This document shows positions 1-5,567 of a stretch of DNA of 5,567 nt, piece by piece. Made by a program: the position numbers and the translations under genes. Position 1 is the stretch's first letter, and each line of letters begins with the position of its first letter. Source of the stretch: Planctomycetota bacterium (lineage in GTDB: Bacteria; Planctomycetota; Phycisphaerae; Phycisphaerales; UBA1924); assembly GCA_023429345.1 (NCBI GenBank), contig JAEYVB010000294.1, positions 1-5,567 of the forward strand. Reading direction: 5' to 3'. Below the pieces are notes generated by a model that was not told the origin of the DNA, did no database searches, and saw only the letters and a list, made by a program, of their open reading frames with translations.

Positions 1-34
1 CCCGCAGGACGAACTCCCGGAGGATTCGCGATGA
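1..34 (+). CDS. C-terminal end of an upstream gene (partial), possibly a GspH-type pseudopilin
   Basis: An open frame runs from the window edge (first whole codon at base 2) to a TGA at 32-34 and encodes the ending PQDELPEDSR. Its stop overlaps the next start as ATGA, the same junction type used repeatedly downstream, which is the main reason to believe it is real. Ten residues do not identify a product. In T2SS operons the gene before gspI is usually gspH, another minor pseudopilin, so that is an inference from gene order only. The short acidic tail carries no diagnostic motif. Confidence 0.5.
   Translation, partial: PQDELPEDSR
19..24 (+). promoter_or_regulatory. Ribosome binding site for the gspI-like gene
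   Basis: GGAGGA lies 6 bases upstream of the ATG at 31, close to the ideal Shine-Dalgarno sequence and spacing. It supports the start at 31 over the later in-frame ATGs, which would remove the prepilin cleavage motif. Confidence 0.75.
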
Positions 35-534
35 TCCGGCGCGGCGCCATCCTCATGGAGACCATGCTGGCGCTCTCCGTTTTCGTGGCCGCAGGCGCTT
101 CCATATTCACCCTGGTGGAAGGCTCGCTCACTTCGCTCGAGCGTACAAGGCTGGCAGAACTCGCCGCGGACCACGCCCGATCCGCCATGGCGAAGATCGA
201 GGCCGGTATCGCCACGCCGCAGACGCTGAACGGGCCGATGCGCGGCTGGCGCGACGAGGCCGTCGAACGGGGCGATCTCGGTCCCGCCGCCTTCGACGAG
301 GACGCGAGGCCCACGGCCTGGGAACTCGAGATCGATACCGAGCCCTCGGAGTTCCCGGGGCTGACCCGTGTGTCCGTCACGGCGCTCCGTCGCGGCGGCG
401 GTGATCAGATCGTGGCGAGTTACACGCTCCGGCAGCTTGTCCGGCTGTCCGCCAGGGCCGAGGACAAGGCCGGCGACCTCGATGCGCTCGCGGAGGAGGC
501 GGCGCGTGCCGCAACGCGCGGGGGCGGCCCATGA
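31..534 (+). CDS. gspI: Type II secretion minor pseudopilin, GspI-like
   Basis: This is a 167-residue prepilin-like protein. The N-terminus MIRRG/AILME has the type III signal processed by prepilin peptidase: a short basic leader, Gly5 at the cut site and Glu10 as mature residue 5. A hydrophobic helix follows at about residues 6-26. The stretch LAADHARSAM after the helix resembles the conserved helix region of GspI. The C-terminal pattern, Trp97 in AWELEID followed by LTRVSVTAL at 111-119, matches the GspI beta sheet, where a W-x-V strand precedes an R-V-x-V strand. GspI joins GspJ and GspK at the pseudopilus tip in the periplasm. The protein is longer than the usual 120-130 residues, partly through an Ala/charged tail from about residue 140. 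Its stop overlaps the next start as ATGA. The minor-pseudopilin class is firm; the I assignment also rests on J and K following it. Confidence 0.8.
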   Translation: MIRRGAILMETMLALSVFVAAGASIFTLVEGSLTSLERTRLAELAADHARSAMAKIEAGIATPQTLNGPMRGWRDEAVERGDLGPAAFDEDARPTAWELEIDTEPSEFPGLTRVSVTALRRGGGDQIVASYTLRQLVRLSARAEDKAGDLDALAEEAARAATRGGGP

Positions 535-1196
535 AGAGGAACGCCTTCACCCTGTTCGAGGTGCTCCTGTCGCTGGCGGTTCTGACCGTGCTAGCCGGAT
601 CGCTCATGGGGTTTTTCTGGAACCTTCTCGACCGCAGTTCCCGCATCGCCGGCATTGCCGAGCGGCAGCAGGGTGCGGCGGCACTCATCGAACGGCTGGA
701 GTCCGATCTACTCTGCGGGCTCGCGGCCAGCGGCGCGGCCGCGGGTATCAAGGGCGATGCCGAGGCGCTCACGCTGCTCACCCGTGGCGTCTGGATGCCC
801 GAACGATCGGTCGCCGGGGGGATCTCCGGCGACCTGCAGGGCTGCGAGTTTCGGTACGAGAGCGGCTCCGGCGTGTTGCGGGCCCGCCGCTGGAGCGGCG
901 CGCAACCGACGGGCGATGCGGAGACCGTCTGCGAGAATGTGGAGCTCCTGCGGTTCCGATACTTCGACGGCAAGGAATGGTCGGAGAGTTTTGACTCTTC
1001 GGGCCGCGGCGGGCTGCCGGTCGCAATCGAGGTTGCCGTCTGGTTCGGTCGGCCCGCGGACCGGGGCGCCCAAGATCCGATGACCTGGGATCCGGAAGAG
1101 TCCGATGCGGCCGAGCTCCCCGAGCGGGACCCCGACCGCGTTCGTCTCGTCATCGTTCCCGACGGTCCGGTCGATTCCTGGAAGGAGCCCCGCTGA
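531..1196 (+). CDS. gspJ: Type II secretion minor pseudopilin, GspJ-like
   Basis: This is a 221-residue prepilin-like protein. The N-terminus MKRNA/FTLFEVLLSLAVL gives a basic leader, mature Phe1, Glu5 and a hydrophobic helix over about residues 6-29. Residue -1 of the cut site is Ala5, not the usual Gly. The GspJ signature is visible: VELLRFRYFDGKEW at 137-150 followed by LPVAIEVAVWF from 162, the pair of strands typical of this family. GspJ sits in the GspI-J-K complex that caps the pseudopilus. The C-terminus is rich in Asp, Glu and Pro (about 185-205) before a last strand, RVRLVIVPDGP. The start overlaps the gspI stop (ATGA). No good Shine-Dalgarno is seen upstream, only a G-rich stretch at 520-527, so translation probably depends on coupling to the gene before it. 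The TGA overlaps the gspK start by one base. Confidence 0.85.
   Translation: MKRNAFTLFEVLLSLAVLTVLAGSLMGFFWNLLDRSSRIAGIAERQQGAAALIERLESDLLCGLAASGAAAGIKGDAEALTLLTRGVWMPERSVAGGISGDLQGCEFRYESGSGVLRARRWSGAQPTGDAETVCENVELLRFRYFDGKEWSESFDSSGRGGLPVAIEVAVWFGRPADRGAQDPMTWDPEESDAAELPERDPDRVRLVIVPDGPVDSWKEPR
1182..1187 (+). promoter_or_regulatory. Ribosome binding site for the gspK-like gene
   Basis: AAGGAG lies 8 bases before the ATG at 1196, inside the end of the gspJ-like gene. It supports this start in addition to the TGATG overlap. Confidence 0.7.
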
Positions 1197-2755
1197 TGCG
1201 CCGCGGGAGCGTTCTTCTCAGCGTGCTGATCGTCGTCGTTATCGCGGCGCTTACCGGCGCGACGGCCATGTACGTGGCCCAGGCGCAGGCCTCCACGGCT
1301 TCGCTGACCCTGCGGCGAACGCAGGCCCGCGCCCTCGCGTGGTCGGGTGTGCAGGCCGCAATGGCCGAAATGGCCGAGCAGCGTGAAGCGCTCCTCGACG
1401 GCGGGGAACCGGTCCTGACAGAAGAGTGGGACCTCTTTCAGGACGGGGCCGCCCGTGGCATCGTGCGGCTGTCTGTCTTCGAGGGCGGCACGCTATGCCA
1501 GAGCGAGGCGGCACGGCTCAATCTGAACACGGCGACCGCATCGATGTTGATCGCGCTCGGCCTTGAGGAAGAAACGGCAAACGCGATGGTCGCGGCGCGC
1601 GCCAAGTCCCGCTTCGAGAGCGTCGAGGCCCTGCTCGAGGGTCGCGGTGTCACCGCCTCTGACCTCCGTTCACCCGCCGGACCAGCCGAAGGGGCATCCG
1701 GTGCGGAACATCCCCGTGAGATCGGCTCCCTGCTTTCGGTCTGGAGCTTCGATCCAAACATCCAGAGCGGCTTCGGCCCGGGCGCGAGCGACCACCGCGG
1801 AAACCTCCGTGTGAACCTCGATCTGGAGTGGTCGGATAGCCTCAAGTCAGCTGTCGAGGATCGCTTCGGCGAGGGGTCGAGCGCTGCGCTCAAGACCCTC
1901 CTCGACGGTGGTGCCACGTTCAAGAGCATGGCCGACGTTGTGGCCGCGATTCAGCGGCTCAACGTGGACAAAGGGATGTGGCCCGAACTGCTCGATGCCT
2001 TGACGACCAGCCCCGACCCCTACATCCCCGGGCGTATCGACATCAACCGGGCGCCGGAGGATGTCATCGCATGCATCCCCGGGATCGATCGCGAGGCCGC
2101 CCGAACGATCGTGGAGAAGCGGGCGGGCCTTGACGCCGCCACCCTCCGTTCCCACGCGTGGCCGGTGACGGAGGGCATCCTGACGGCCGAGCAGTTCCGC
2201 GAGGCGGTGGACCACGTTACCAGCCGCTCGTTGCAGTGGCGGGTCCGGATCGAGGCCGGCGTCGCCGCGGCCGACGAGCGCGGCGAATCCGCGGCAACCG
2301 CCGAGCTGCGAGACCGAATCGTGGTCGAGGCGGTTATCGATGTCGCGTCCGAACGCCCGCGCGTGGCCTACCTCCGGGACATCACGATGCTGGAGGCCGC
2401 GACATCGCTATACGAATCTCTACTCGCCGGGGGGGAGGACGAGCCCTTGGAGGAGCCCGGTGACGAAGCTCCTGTTCCGGACCCCGCGAGACCGTCGGTG
2501 GCCCGGAGGCCCGCCGCGGCCGGATCGGCCGAGCCCGGCGGTCCCCGCGCAGCGGCCGCGTGGGAGGCGCCCGCGGCCGAGTTTTCGCCGGATACACCGG
2601 ATTCGGGCGATCTAGACCCCATGACGGCGGAGTTTCCCCGAATGGGGCCCTCGGACCTTGACCGCCTCAAGGCCGACCCGCCCGACACTCCGCCGCCCGC
2701 TGGAATCGATCGCCGGCTGGGTCGTTGGACCACCGGCAAAGGAGTTGGCCGATGA
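1196..2755 (+). CDS. gspK: Type II secretion tip pseudopilin, GspK-like, with helix-hairpin-helix motifs and a long C-terminal tail
   Basis: This 519-residue protein begins MRRG/SVLLS followed by a long hydrophobic helix (about 5-25). Mature residue 5 is Ser, not Glu; the absence of Glu5 is a known mark of GspK, the pilus-tip subunit. Two GspK-type segments follow. RLNLNTATASML (107-118) leads into a helical region, and RIDINRAPEDVIACIPGI (280-297) has the classic helix-hairpin-helix look of the GspK/ComEA group. Between them lie VWSFDPN (182-188) and LRVNLDLEW (204-212). The core closes with strands ending YLRDITML (392-399). From about residue 411 to the end the chain is a Pro/Ala/Glu/Asp-rich tail of low complexity, so the protein far exceeds the usual 300-330 residues. 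GspK is thought to cap the GspI-J-K tip and to start pseudopilus assembly. Its stop overlaps the next start (ATGA). Confidence 0.88.
   Translation: MRRGSVLLSVLIVVVIAALTGATAMYVAQAQASTASLTLRRTQARALAWSGVQAAMAEMAEQREALLDGGEPVLTEEWDLFQDGAARGIVRLSVFEGGTLCQSEAARLNLNTATASMLIALGLEEETANAMVAARAKSRFESVEALLEGRGVTASDLRSPAGPAEGASGAEHPREIGSLLSVWSFDPNIQSGFGPGASDHRGNLRVNLDLEWSDSLKSAVEDRFGEGSSAALKTLLDGGATFKSMADVVAAIQRLNVDKGMWPELLDALTTSPDPYIPGRIDINRAPEDVIACIPGIDREAARTIVEKRAGLDAATLRSHAWPVTEGILTAEQFREAVDHVTSRSLQWRVRIEAGVAAADERGESAATAELRDRIVVEAVIDVASERPRVAYLRDITMLEAATSLYESLLAGGEDEPLEEPGDEAPVPDPARPSVARRPAAAGSAEPGGPRAAAAWEAPAAEFSPDTPDSGDLDPMTAEFPRMGPSDLDRLKADPPDTPPPAGIDRRLGRWTTGKGVGR
2738..2744 (+). promoter_or_regulatory. 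Ribosome binding site deciding the gspL-like start
   Basis: AAAGGAG lies 7 bases before the ATG at 2752. This selects 2752 over the in-frame ATG at 2725, which would add nine residues upstream (MDHRQRSWP) and place the Shine-Dalgarno inside the coding region. Confidence 0.8.
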
Positions 2756-4320
2756 ACGTGCCCCGGAACGTGGTCGCCATCAGCATCGATCATGACCGCC
2801 TGGTGGCCCTGACTGCCAGCGGTGGATCGCCGATCAGGGTCAAGACCCTGCACACGGCCATGTTCCCCCCCGAGCTGAATCTGAAGGATGCGACCGCGGT
2901 GGGGCGGTGGATCGGGACAGAACTGGAGCAGGCCGGCATACCTCGGGGCAAGGTCCTCATCTCCGTTCCCCGCGGCGAGGTCATTCTCAAGCGGCTCCGC
3001 CTGCCCAAGGCCGACGAGGGGGAACTCGCCGGAATGGTGCAACTCCAGATGGCCAAGCAGATGACTATGGCCGCCGAGGGCACCGCCGTTGATTTCGTGC
3101 CGCTGTCCCCGCGCGAGGGGGCCGCCGAGAGCGAATCAGTTTCTGTCCTCGCGGCCGCGCTCCCCGGTGATCGGATCGCCTGGTACCGGGCGATGATCAA
3201 GGCCGCGGGCTGCAAGATCGACCGGCTTGGGCTGCGGTCGTCGGGGCTCGCGTCCGTTCTGGCCCAGGAGTCCGAGCGATACACCGGGCCTGTCCTCGGC
3301 ATCGCCGCCGGATGGGGTTCGGTCGAGTTTGCCGTGGTCGAGCACGGAGAGCTCGTCTTCGTCCGGGCCGCGGACTTCGGTATCGCGAACGCCGGGGAGA
3401 CGGAGCAGGCCTTTGTGCAGAGGGTCGGCGTCGAGGTCAAACGAACCTGGATGAGCTACCGCGTCGGCGAGAACACCGGCGAGGTCGATGCCGTCATGGT
3501 CGCGGGAGAGGGGGACCTCGCAACGGAGCTCGCCCGGCACTGCGGTGAGGCACTGGAGATGGCCTGGAAGCTGGCCCCCCTCCCGGGCACGTTCGAGACC
3601 AAGGGGCGAATCAGCGAGGCTGACAAGCTCGTCGCCGGTCCGCTGATCGGGCTGATCTCGGAGGAGGCGTCCAGGCGGCCCACGCTGGACTTTGCGCACC
3701 CACGGAAGACCCCGGACTACAGCGCGATCCGGCGCCAGCGCGTACTCGCCGCCGTGTTCGGCGTGATCGTCGTCGGCGGGCTCGGGTATGTACTTGCCTC
3801 CGGCGAGCTCTCCAAGCTGCGGGCGAAGGTGGCCGCGGAGACAGACGCCGCGGGCCGGCTTCGCACGCAGTACGCGGCGATGCTCAAGGACGATGCCCGC
3901 CTGGGCCACCTGCAGCAGTGGACAAAGGCGGATTTCGACTGGCTCGCCCATACTCGCTGGATCAGCGAAACGATGCCGGAAACCAGGGAAGCGCAGCTCC
4001 AGCAGCTCAGCGCCGGGCTGGCGGCCGAGGTTGAGTTTGTCCCCAAGGACGGGGCGTACACGCCGGGGGGCTGGGGGCTGCGACAGGTGGCGAAGTTCAC
4101 GCTCGAGGGCCGGACGAAACGCCGGGAAACCGCCAACGAGCTCCGGGAGCGCCTGGTGGGGTCGACGGTCTATCAGGTCGAGACCCAGGGCGCGGATGTG
4201 CAGGACCAGTTCCGCCTGAACCTGGCGACGACCAAGCCGGTTCCCGAGGTTGACGCGCCGCGCACCCGGGGCGACGGCAAACCCGCAGTGTCCGCCGAGC
4301 CGAAGGAGGGCGGGGAATGA
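2752..4320 (+). CDS. gspL: GspL-like inner-membrane platform protein (PilM-type actin fold fused to PilN-type periplasmic domain)
   Basis: This is a 522-residue bitopic protein. Residues 1 to about 330 look like the cytoplasmic actin-fold domain of PilM/GspL: an N-terminal strand VVAISI (7-12), a segment with VLISVPRGEVILKRLRLP, and a second-lobe strand pair LGIAAGWGSVEFAVVEHG with FVRAADFG. One membrane helix spans about 331-349. A coiled-coil-prone stretch (351-385) follows, then a PilN/GspL-type ferredoxin-like domain with FTLEGRTKR (449-457) and VYQVETQG (from 473). In the T2SS, GspL recruits the ATPase GspE and pairs with GspM through its periplasmic part. The nucleotide motifs are eroded: Ala185 stands where PilM has the Asp of its D-x-G motif. 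The protein is longer than typical GspL (about 400). An equally fair name is a PilM-PilN fusion. The last 25 residues are a polar, disordered-looking tail. Confidence 0.83.
   Translation: MNVPRNVVAISIDHDRLVALTASGGSPIRVKTLHTAMFPPELNLKDATAVGRWIGTELEQAGIPRGKVLISVPRGEVILKRLRLPKADEGELAGMVQLQMAKQMTMAAEGTAVDFVPLSPREGAAESESVSVLAAALPGDRIAWYRAMIKAAGCKIDRLGLRSSGLASVLAQESERYTGPVLGIAAGWGSVEFAVVEHGELVFVRAADFGIANAGETEQAFVQRVGVEVKRTWMSYRVGENTGEVDAVMVAGEGDLATELARHCGEALEMAWKLAPLPGTFETKGRISEADKLVAGPLIGLISEEASRRPTLDFAHPRKTPDYSAIRRQRVLAAVFGVIVVGGLGYVLASGELSKLRAKVAAETDAAGRLRTQYAAMLKDDARLGHLQQWTKADFDWLAHTRWISETMPETREAQLQQLSAGLAAEVEFVPKDGAYTPGGWGLRQVAKFTLEGRTKRRETANELRERLVGSTVYQVETQGADVQDQFRLNLATTKPVPEVDAPRTRGDGKPAVSAEPKEGGE
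4303..4309 (+). promoter_or_regulatory. Ribosome binding site for the gspM-like gene
   Basis: AAGGAGG lies 7 bases before the ATG at 4317, within the last codons of the gspL-like gene. It is the strongest Shine-Dalgarno in the window and supports the ATGA-overlap start. Confidence 0.78.
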
Positions 4321-5318
4321 GCACCGGACTGAAGCTCAAGCCGATCCTTGCGGCGCTGGTCGCCGCCGGCCTCCTGTACGGCGGCTATGCCACGGTGTAC
4401 GCCATTCCCAAGCAGCGGCTGCTGAAGGACCTCGCCTCCCAACAGAAAGCGGTCGAGCTCTACGAGGCCGCTCTCAAGCGGCGGATCGAGATCGGCAGCG
4501 GACTGCGCGCCTTTGCGGATTCCACCCTCGGCGCGGGCAAGGACGAGGTTGAGTCGCGATTCCGCACCGGCTTGTATTCGGTCGCGACCTCCTGCGGCCT
4601 CACGGGCATCACTGTCAACACCCAGGAACCGACCAAGGAAGTCAGCCCGATCGGCAAGGCCAAGCTCTCCCCGGCCTATGCGGCCCTGAAACGGGAACTG
4701 AAGAGCCGCATCGATTTCTATTCGATCCCCGGCGATCTCTCTGGGACCGGCACACTCGAGCAGGTTCTGAAGACCACGGCCATGGTCCGCCAGCAGCCCT
4801 GGGTGCACCGGATCCAGAGCTTCTCCATCCGGCCGGAGAACAAGGAAAAGACCCGCTTCACGCTCAAGCTCGGGGTTTCGACGATCCTCTTCCCCGGGGA
4901 TCTCGCCCCCAAGGATCGGGGGGAGCCGGTGGTCCTGGCGCTGTCCGAAGGGGCCGATTCGGCCTGGCGGCAGGTGCTCCGCAAGAACGTCTTCCGCGAG
5001 CCGCCCGCTCCGAAGCCGCCCGCAGTGGCCGCCACCCCACCGGCGCAGCCTCCGCCCGCCAACGCGCCGCAAGTGCCGCAGCGGCCATCCTTTGAAGAGT
5101 GGAAGCTCACCGGTGTCGTCCAGAGCAGGCTCGGCATCGAGGCCTTTCTTGTCAACGTGAAGAACGGAGAGCGGCTCTCGCTCCCCACCGGCGCCGCCAT
5201 CGCCGACGCCAAGTTCGTCAGCGGCTCGGGAGAGCGGGCCGTCTTCGAGATTGCGGGCGAGCGGTTCGAGATCACCAACGGTCAGACGCTGGAGCACCGA
5301 CGCCCGCTGACCCGTTAG
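4317..5318 (+). CDS. GspM/PilO-like inner-membrane protein with a C-terminal GspC/PilP-type domain
   Basis: This is a 333-residue protein with a short cytoplasmic start, one membrane helix (about 9-30) and then a charged helix of coiled-coil character (about 33-62). A periplasmic alpha/beta region of about 70-205 suits the ferredoxin-like fold of PilO/GspM, with GTLEQVLKTTAMV followed by WVHRIQSFSIR. WRQVLRKNVFREP (217-229) begins a second unit: the K-N-x-F turn resembles the motif that precedes the beta domain of PilP and the homology region of GspC. A proline/alanine linker spans 229-257. A small beta domain at 262-333 reads WKLTGVVQ, then FLVNVKNGERLSLPTGAAI and a run of short strands. GspM pairs with GspL, and GspC/PilP contacts the secretin N0 domain, so this chain may do both jobs. 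It lies directly between gspL and the probable secretin gene. GspM alone is usually 160-180 residues. The first half is identified mainly by position and layout. Confidence 0.75.
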   Translation: MSTGLKLKPILAALVAAGLLYGGYATVYAIPKQRLLKDLASQQKAVELYEAALKRRIEIGSGLRAFADSTLGAGKDEVESRFRTGLYSVATSCGLTGITVNTQEPTKEVSPIGKAKLSPAYAALKRELKSRIDFYSIPGDLSGTGTLEQVLKTTAMVRQQPWVHRIQSFSIRPENKEKTRFTLKLGVSTILFPGDLAPKDRGEPVVLALSEGADSAWRQVLRKNVFREPPAPKPPAVAATPPAQPPPANAPQVPQRPSFEEWKLTGVVQSRLGIEAFLVNVKNGERLSLPTGAAIADAKFVSGSGERAVFEIAGERFEITNGQTLEHRRPLTR

Positions 5319-5329
5319 ACTGTTTCGCA

Positions 5330-5348
5330 GCGCCCGCCCCGAGGGCGC
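5330..5348 (+). repeat. Short GC-rich inverted repeat (possible hairpin)
   Basis: GCGCCC at 5330-5335 pairs perfectly with GGGCGC at 5343-5348 around a 7-base loop, starting 11 bases after the stop of the gspM-like gene. The stem does not extend beyond 6 base pairs because A faces A on the next step. No run of T follows, so it is not a standard intrinsic terminator. It could slow transcription, protect or process the mRNA, or be a chance product of high GC. Confidence 0.4.
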
Positions 5349-5382
5349 ACGGACGGGCCGGGGCTGGGTACCGGTCCGGAAA

Positions 5383-5387
5383 GGGAG
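5383..5387 (+). promoter_or_regulatory. Ribosome binding site for the last gene
   Basis: GGGAG (within AAGGGAG) lies 7 bases before the ATG at 5395. Two in-line TAG triplets at 5388-5390 and 5392-5394 fall between it and the start, so read-through from upstream in those frames is blocked and initiation here is independent. Confidence 0.65.
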
Positions 5388-5394
5388 TAGATAG

Positions 5395-5567
5395 ATGAAG
5401 CAGAACCGGACGACCCGGCTCCTGGTGGCAGCATCGATCGCGGCCGCCGCCGGACTACCGATCTCGGCCCTGGCGCAGGAAGCCGCCAGCCCCGCCCCCT
5501 CCAACCCCGCCCCCGGCCCGGCCGCGCCCGCGCCGGAGCAGTCGCCCGCCCAGGCCGACGCCCAGCC
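5395..5567 (+). CDS. N-terminus of an exported protein, probable secretin GspD/PilQ (partial)
   Basis: The gene runs off the window after 57 codons. The first 27 residues form a clear Sec signal peptide: a basic start (MKQNRTTR), a hydrophobic core (LLVAASIAAAAGLPI) and an ALA/QE site for signal peptidase I, with cleavage expected after Ala27. The mature protein begins with a Pro/Ala/Gln-rich low-complexity stretch of at least 30 residues. No secretin domain lies within the window. The secretin call rests on three points: an exported protein is needed, the gene directly follows the platform genes as pilQ follows pilMNOP, and the neighbouring chain ends in a domain of the type that binds secretins. 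Another exported T2SS component or a cargo protein cannot be excluded. Confidence 0.55.
   Translation, partial: MKQNRTTRLLVAASIAAAAGLPISALAQEAASPAPSNPAPGPAAPAPEQSPAQADAQ

Larger units (their letters stand above)
5319..5394 (+). other. Only intergenic gap in the cluster (76 bases)
   Basis: This is the only non-overlapping junction. It holds a GC-rich inverted repeat near its start, a GC-rich middle with the small palindromes GGTACC and ACCGGT (5369-5376), and a ribosome binding site at its 3' end. No credible -35/-10 pair is visible, so a separate promoter for the next gene is not supported from sequence alone. Confidence 0.6.

Noticed and set aside
377..1153. Reverse-strand open frame of 258 codons opposite gspI and gspJ
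   Set aside because: The product is Ser/Arg/Pro-rich low-complexity sequence, typical of a shadow frame in GC-rich DNA. The forward strand carries two clear pseudopilins.
1196..1240. Missing Glu5 in GspK taken as a broken prepilin
   Set aside because: GspK proteins normally lack Glu5, so this is a family trait and not damage.
2725..2754. Earlier in-frame start for the gspL-like gene
   Set aside because: It adds nine residues unlike the family start, lacks its own Shine-Dalgarno and would bury the AAAGGAG site. The ATG at 2752 forms the ATGA overlap seen at other junctions.
3136..3951. Reverse-strand open frame of 271 codons opposite the gspL-like gene
   Set aside because: There is no motif or operon fit, and it is fully covered by the gspL-like gene.
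5330..5348. Intrinsic transcription terminator after the gspM-like gene
   Set aside because: The stem is only 6 bp and no T-tract follows, so a terminator call is not justified; it is listed as an inverted repeat only.
5315..5394. Promoter for the last gene within the gap
   Set aside because: No convincing -35/-10 pair is visible in the GC-rich gap, and the preceding genes look co-transcribed with it.
4173..5504. A long reverse-strand open frame of 443 codons across the gspM-like gene and the gap
   Set aside because: It lies opposite the well-supported gspM-like gene, crosses three annotated features and gives an Arg/Gly/Leu-rich product without recognisable motifs. Long antisense frames are expected at this GC content.

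Overview
This window is a compact, single-strand gene cluster for a type II secretion system (T2SS) or a closely related type IV pilus-like machine. All genes read left to right. The DNA is very GC-rich (about two thirds G+C by eye). The pseudopilins, the PilM/PilN-like fusion and the long Pro/Ala-rich linkers resemble T2SS loci of Planctomycetota, possibly Phycisphaerae. That placement is an impression from protein style; no marker gene here fixes the taxonomy.

Layout: (1) bases 1-34 hold the last ten codons of an upstream gene, by position probably another pseudopilin such as GspH. (2) 31-534 is a GspI-like minor pseudopilin. (3) 531-1196 is a GspJ-like minor pseudopilin. (4) 1196-2755 is a GspK-like tip pseudopilin with two helix-hairpin-helix-type motifs and a long disordered C-terminal tail. 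(5) 2752-4320 is a GspL-like inner-membrane protein: a PilM-type actin-fold cytoplasmic domain, one membrane helix and a PilN-type periplasmic domain. (6) 4317-5318 is a GspM/PilO-like protein carrying an extra C-terminal beta domain of GspC/PilP type after a proline-rich linker. (7) 5395 to the window end is the N-terminus of an exported protein, by position most likely the secretin GspD/PilQ.

The parts fit one machine. GspI, GspJ and GspK form the tip of the pseudopilus. GspL and GspM form the inner-membrane platform that couples the cytoplasmic assembly ATPase to pilus growth. The GspC-like domain on GspM would link this platform to the secretin in the outer membrane. Each of the five junctions from base 31 to 4320 is an ATGA or TGATG stop/start overlap, so the chain looks translationally coupled. 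Only the last gene is separated, by 76 bases containing a short GC-rich hairpin and a fresh ribosome binding site.

The main departures from textbook T2SS are the GspM-GspC/PilP-type fusion, the eroded nucleotide-site motifs in the GspL/PilM domain, the roughly 110-residue tail on GspK, and the alanine in place of glycine at the GspJ prepilin cleavage site. No RNA genes, mobile elements, CRISPR arrays or convincing promoters were seen.
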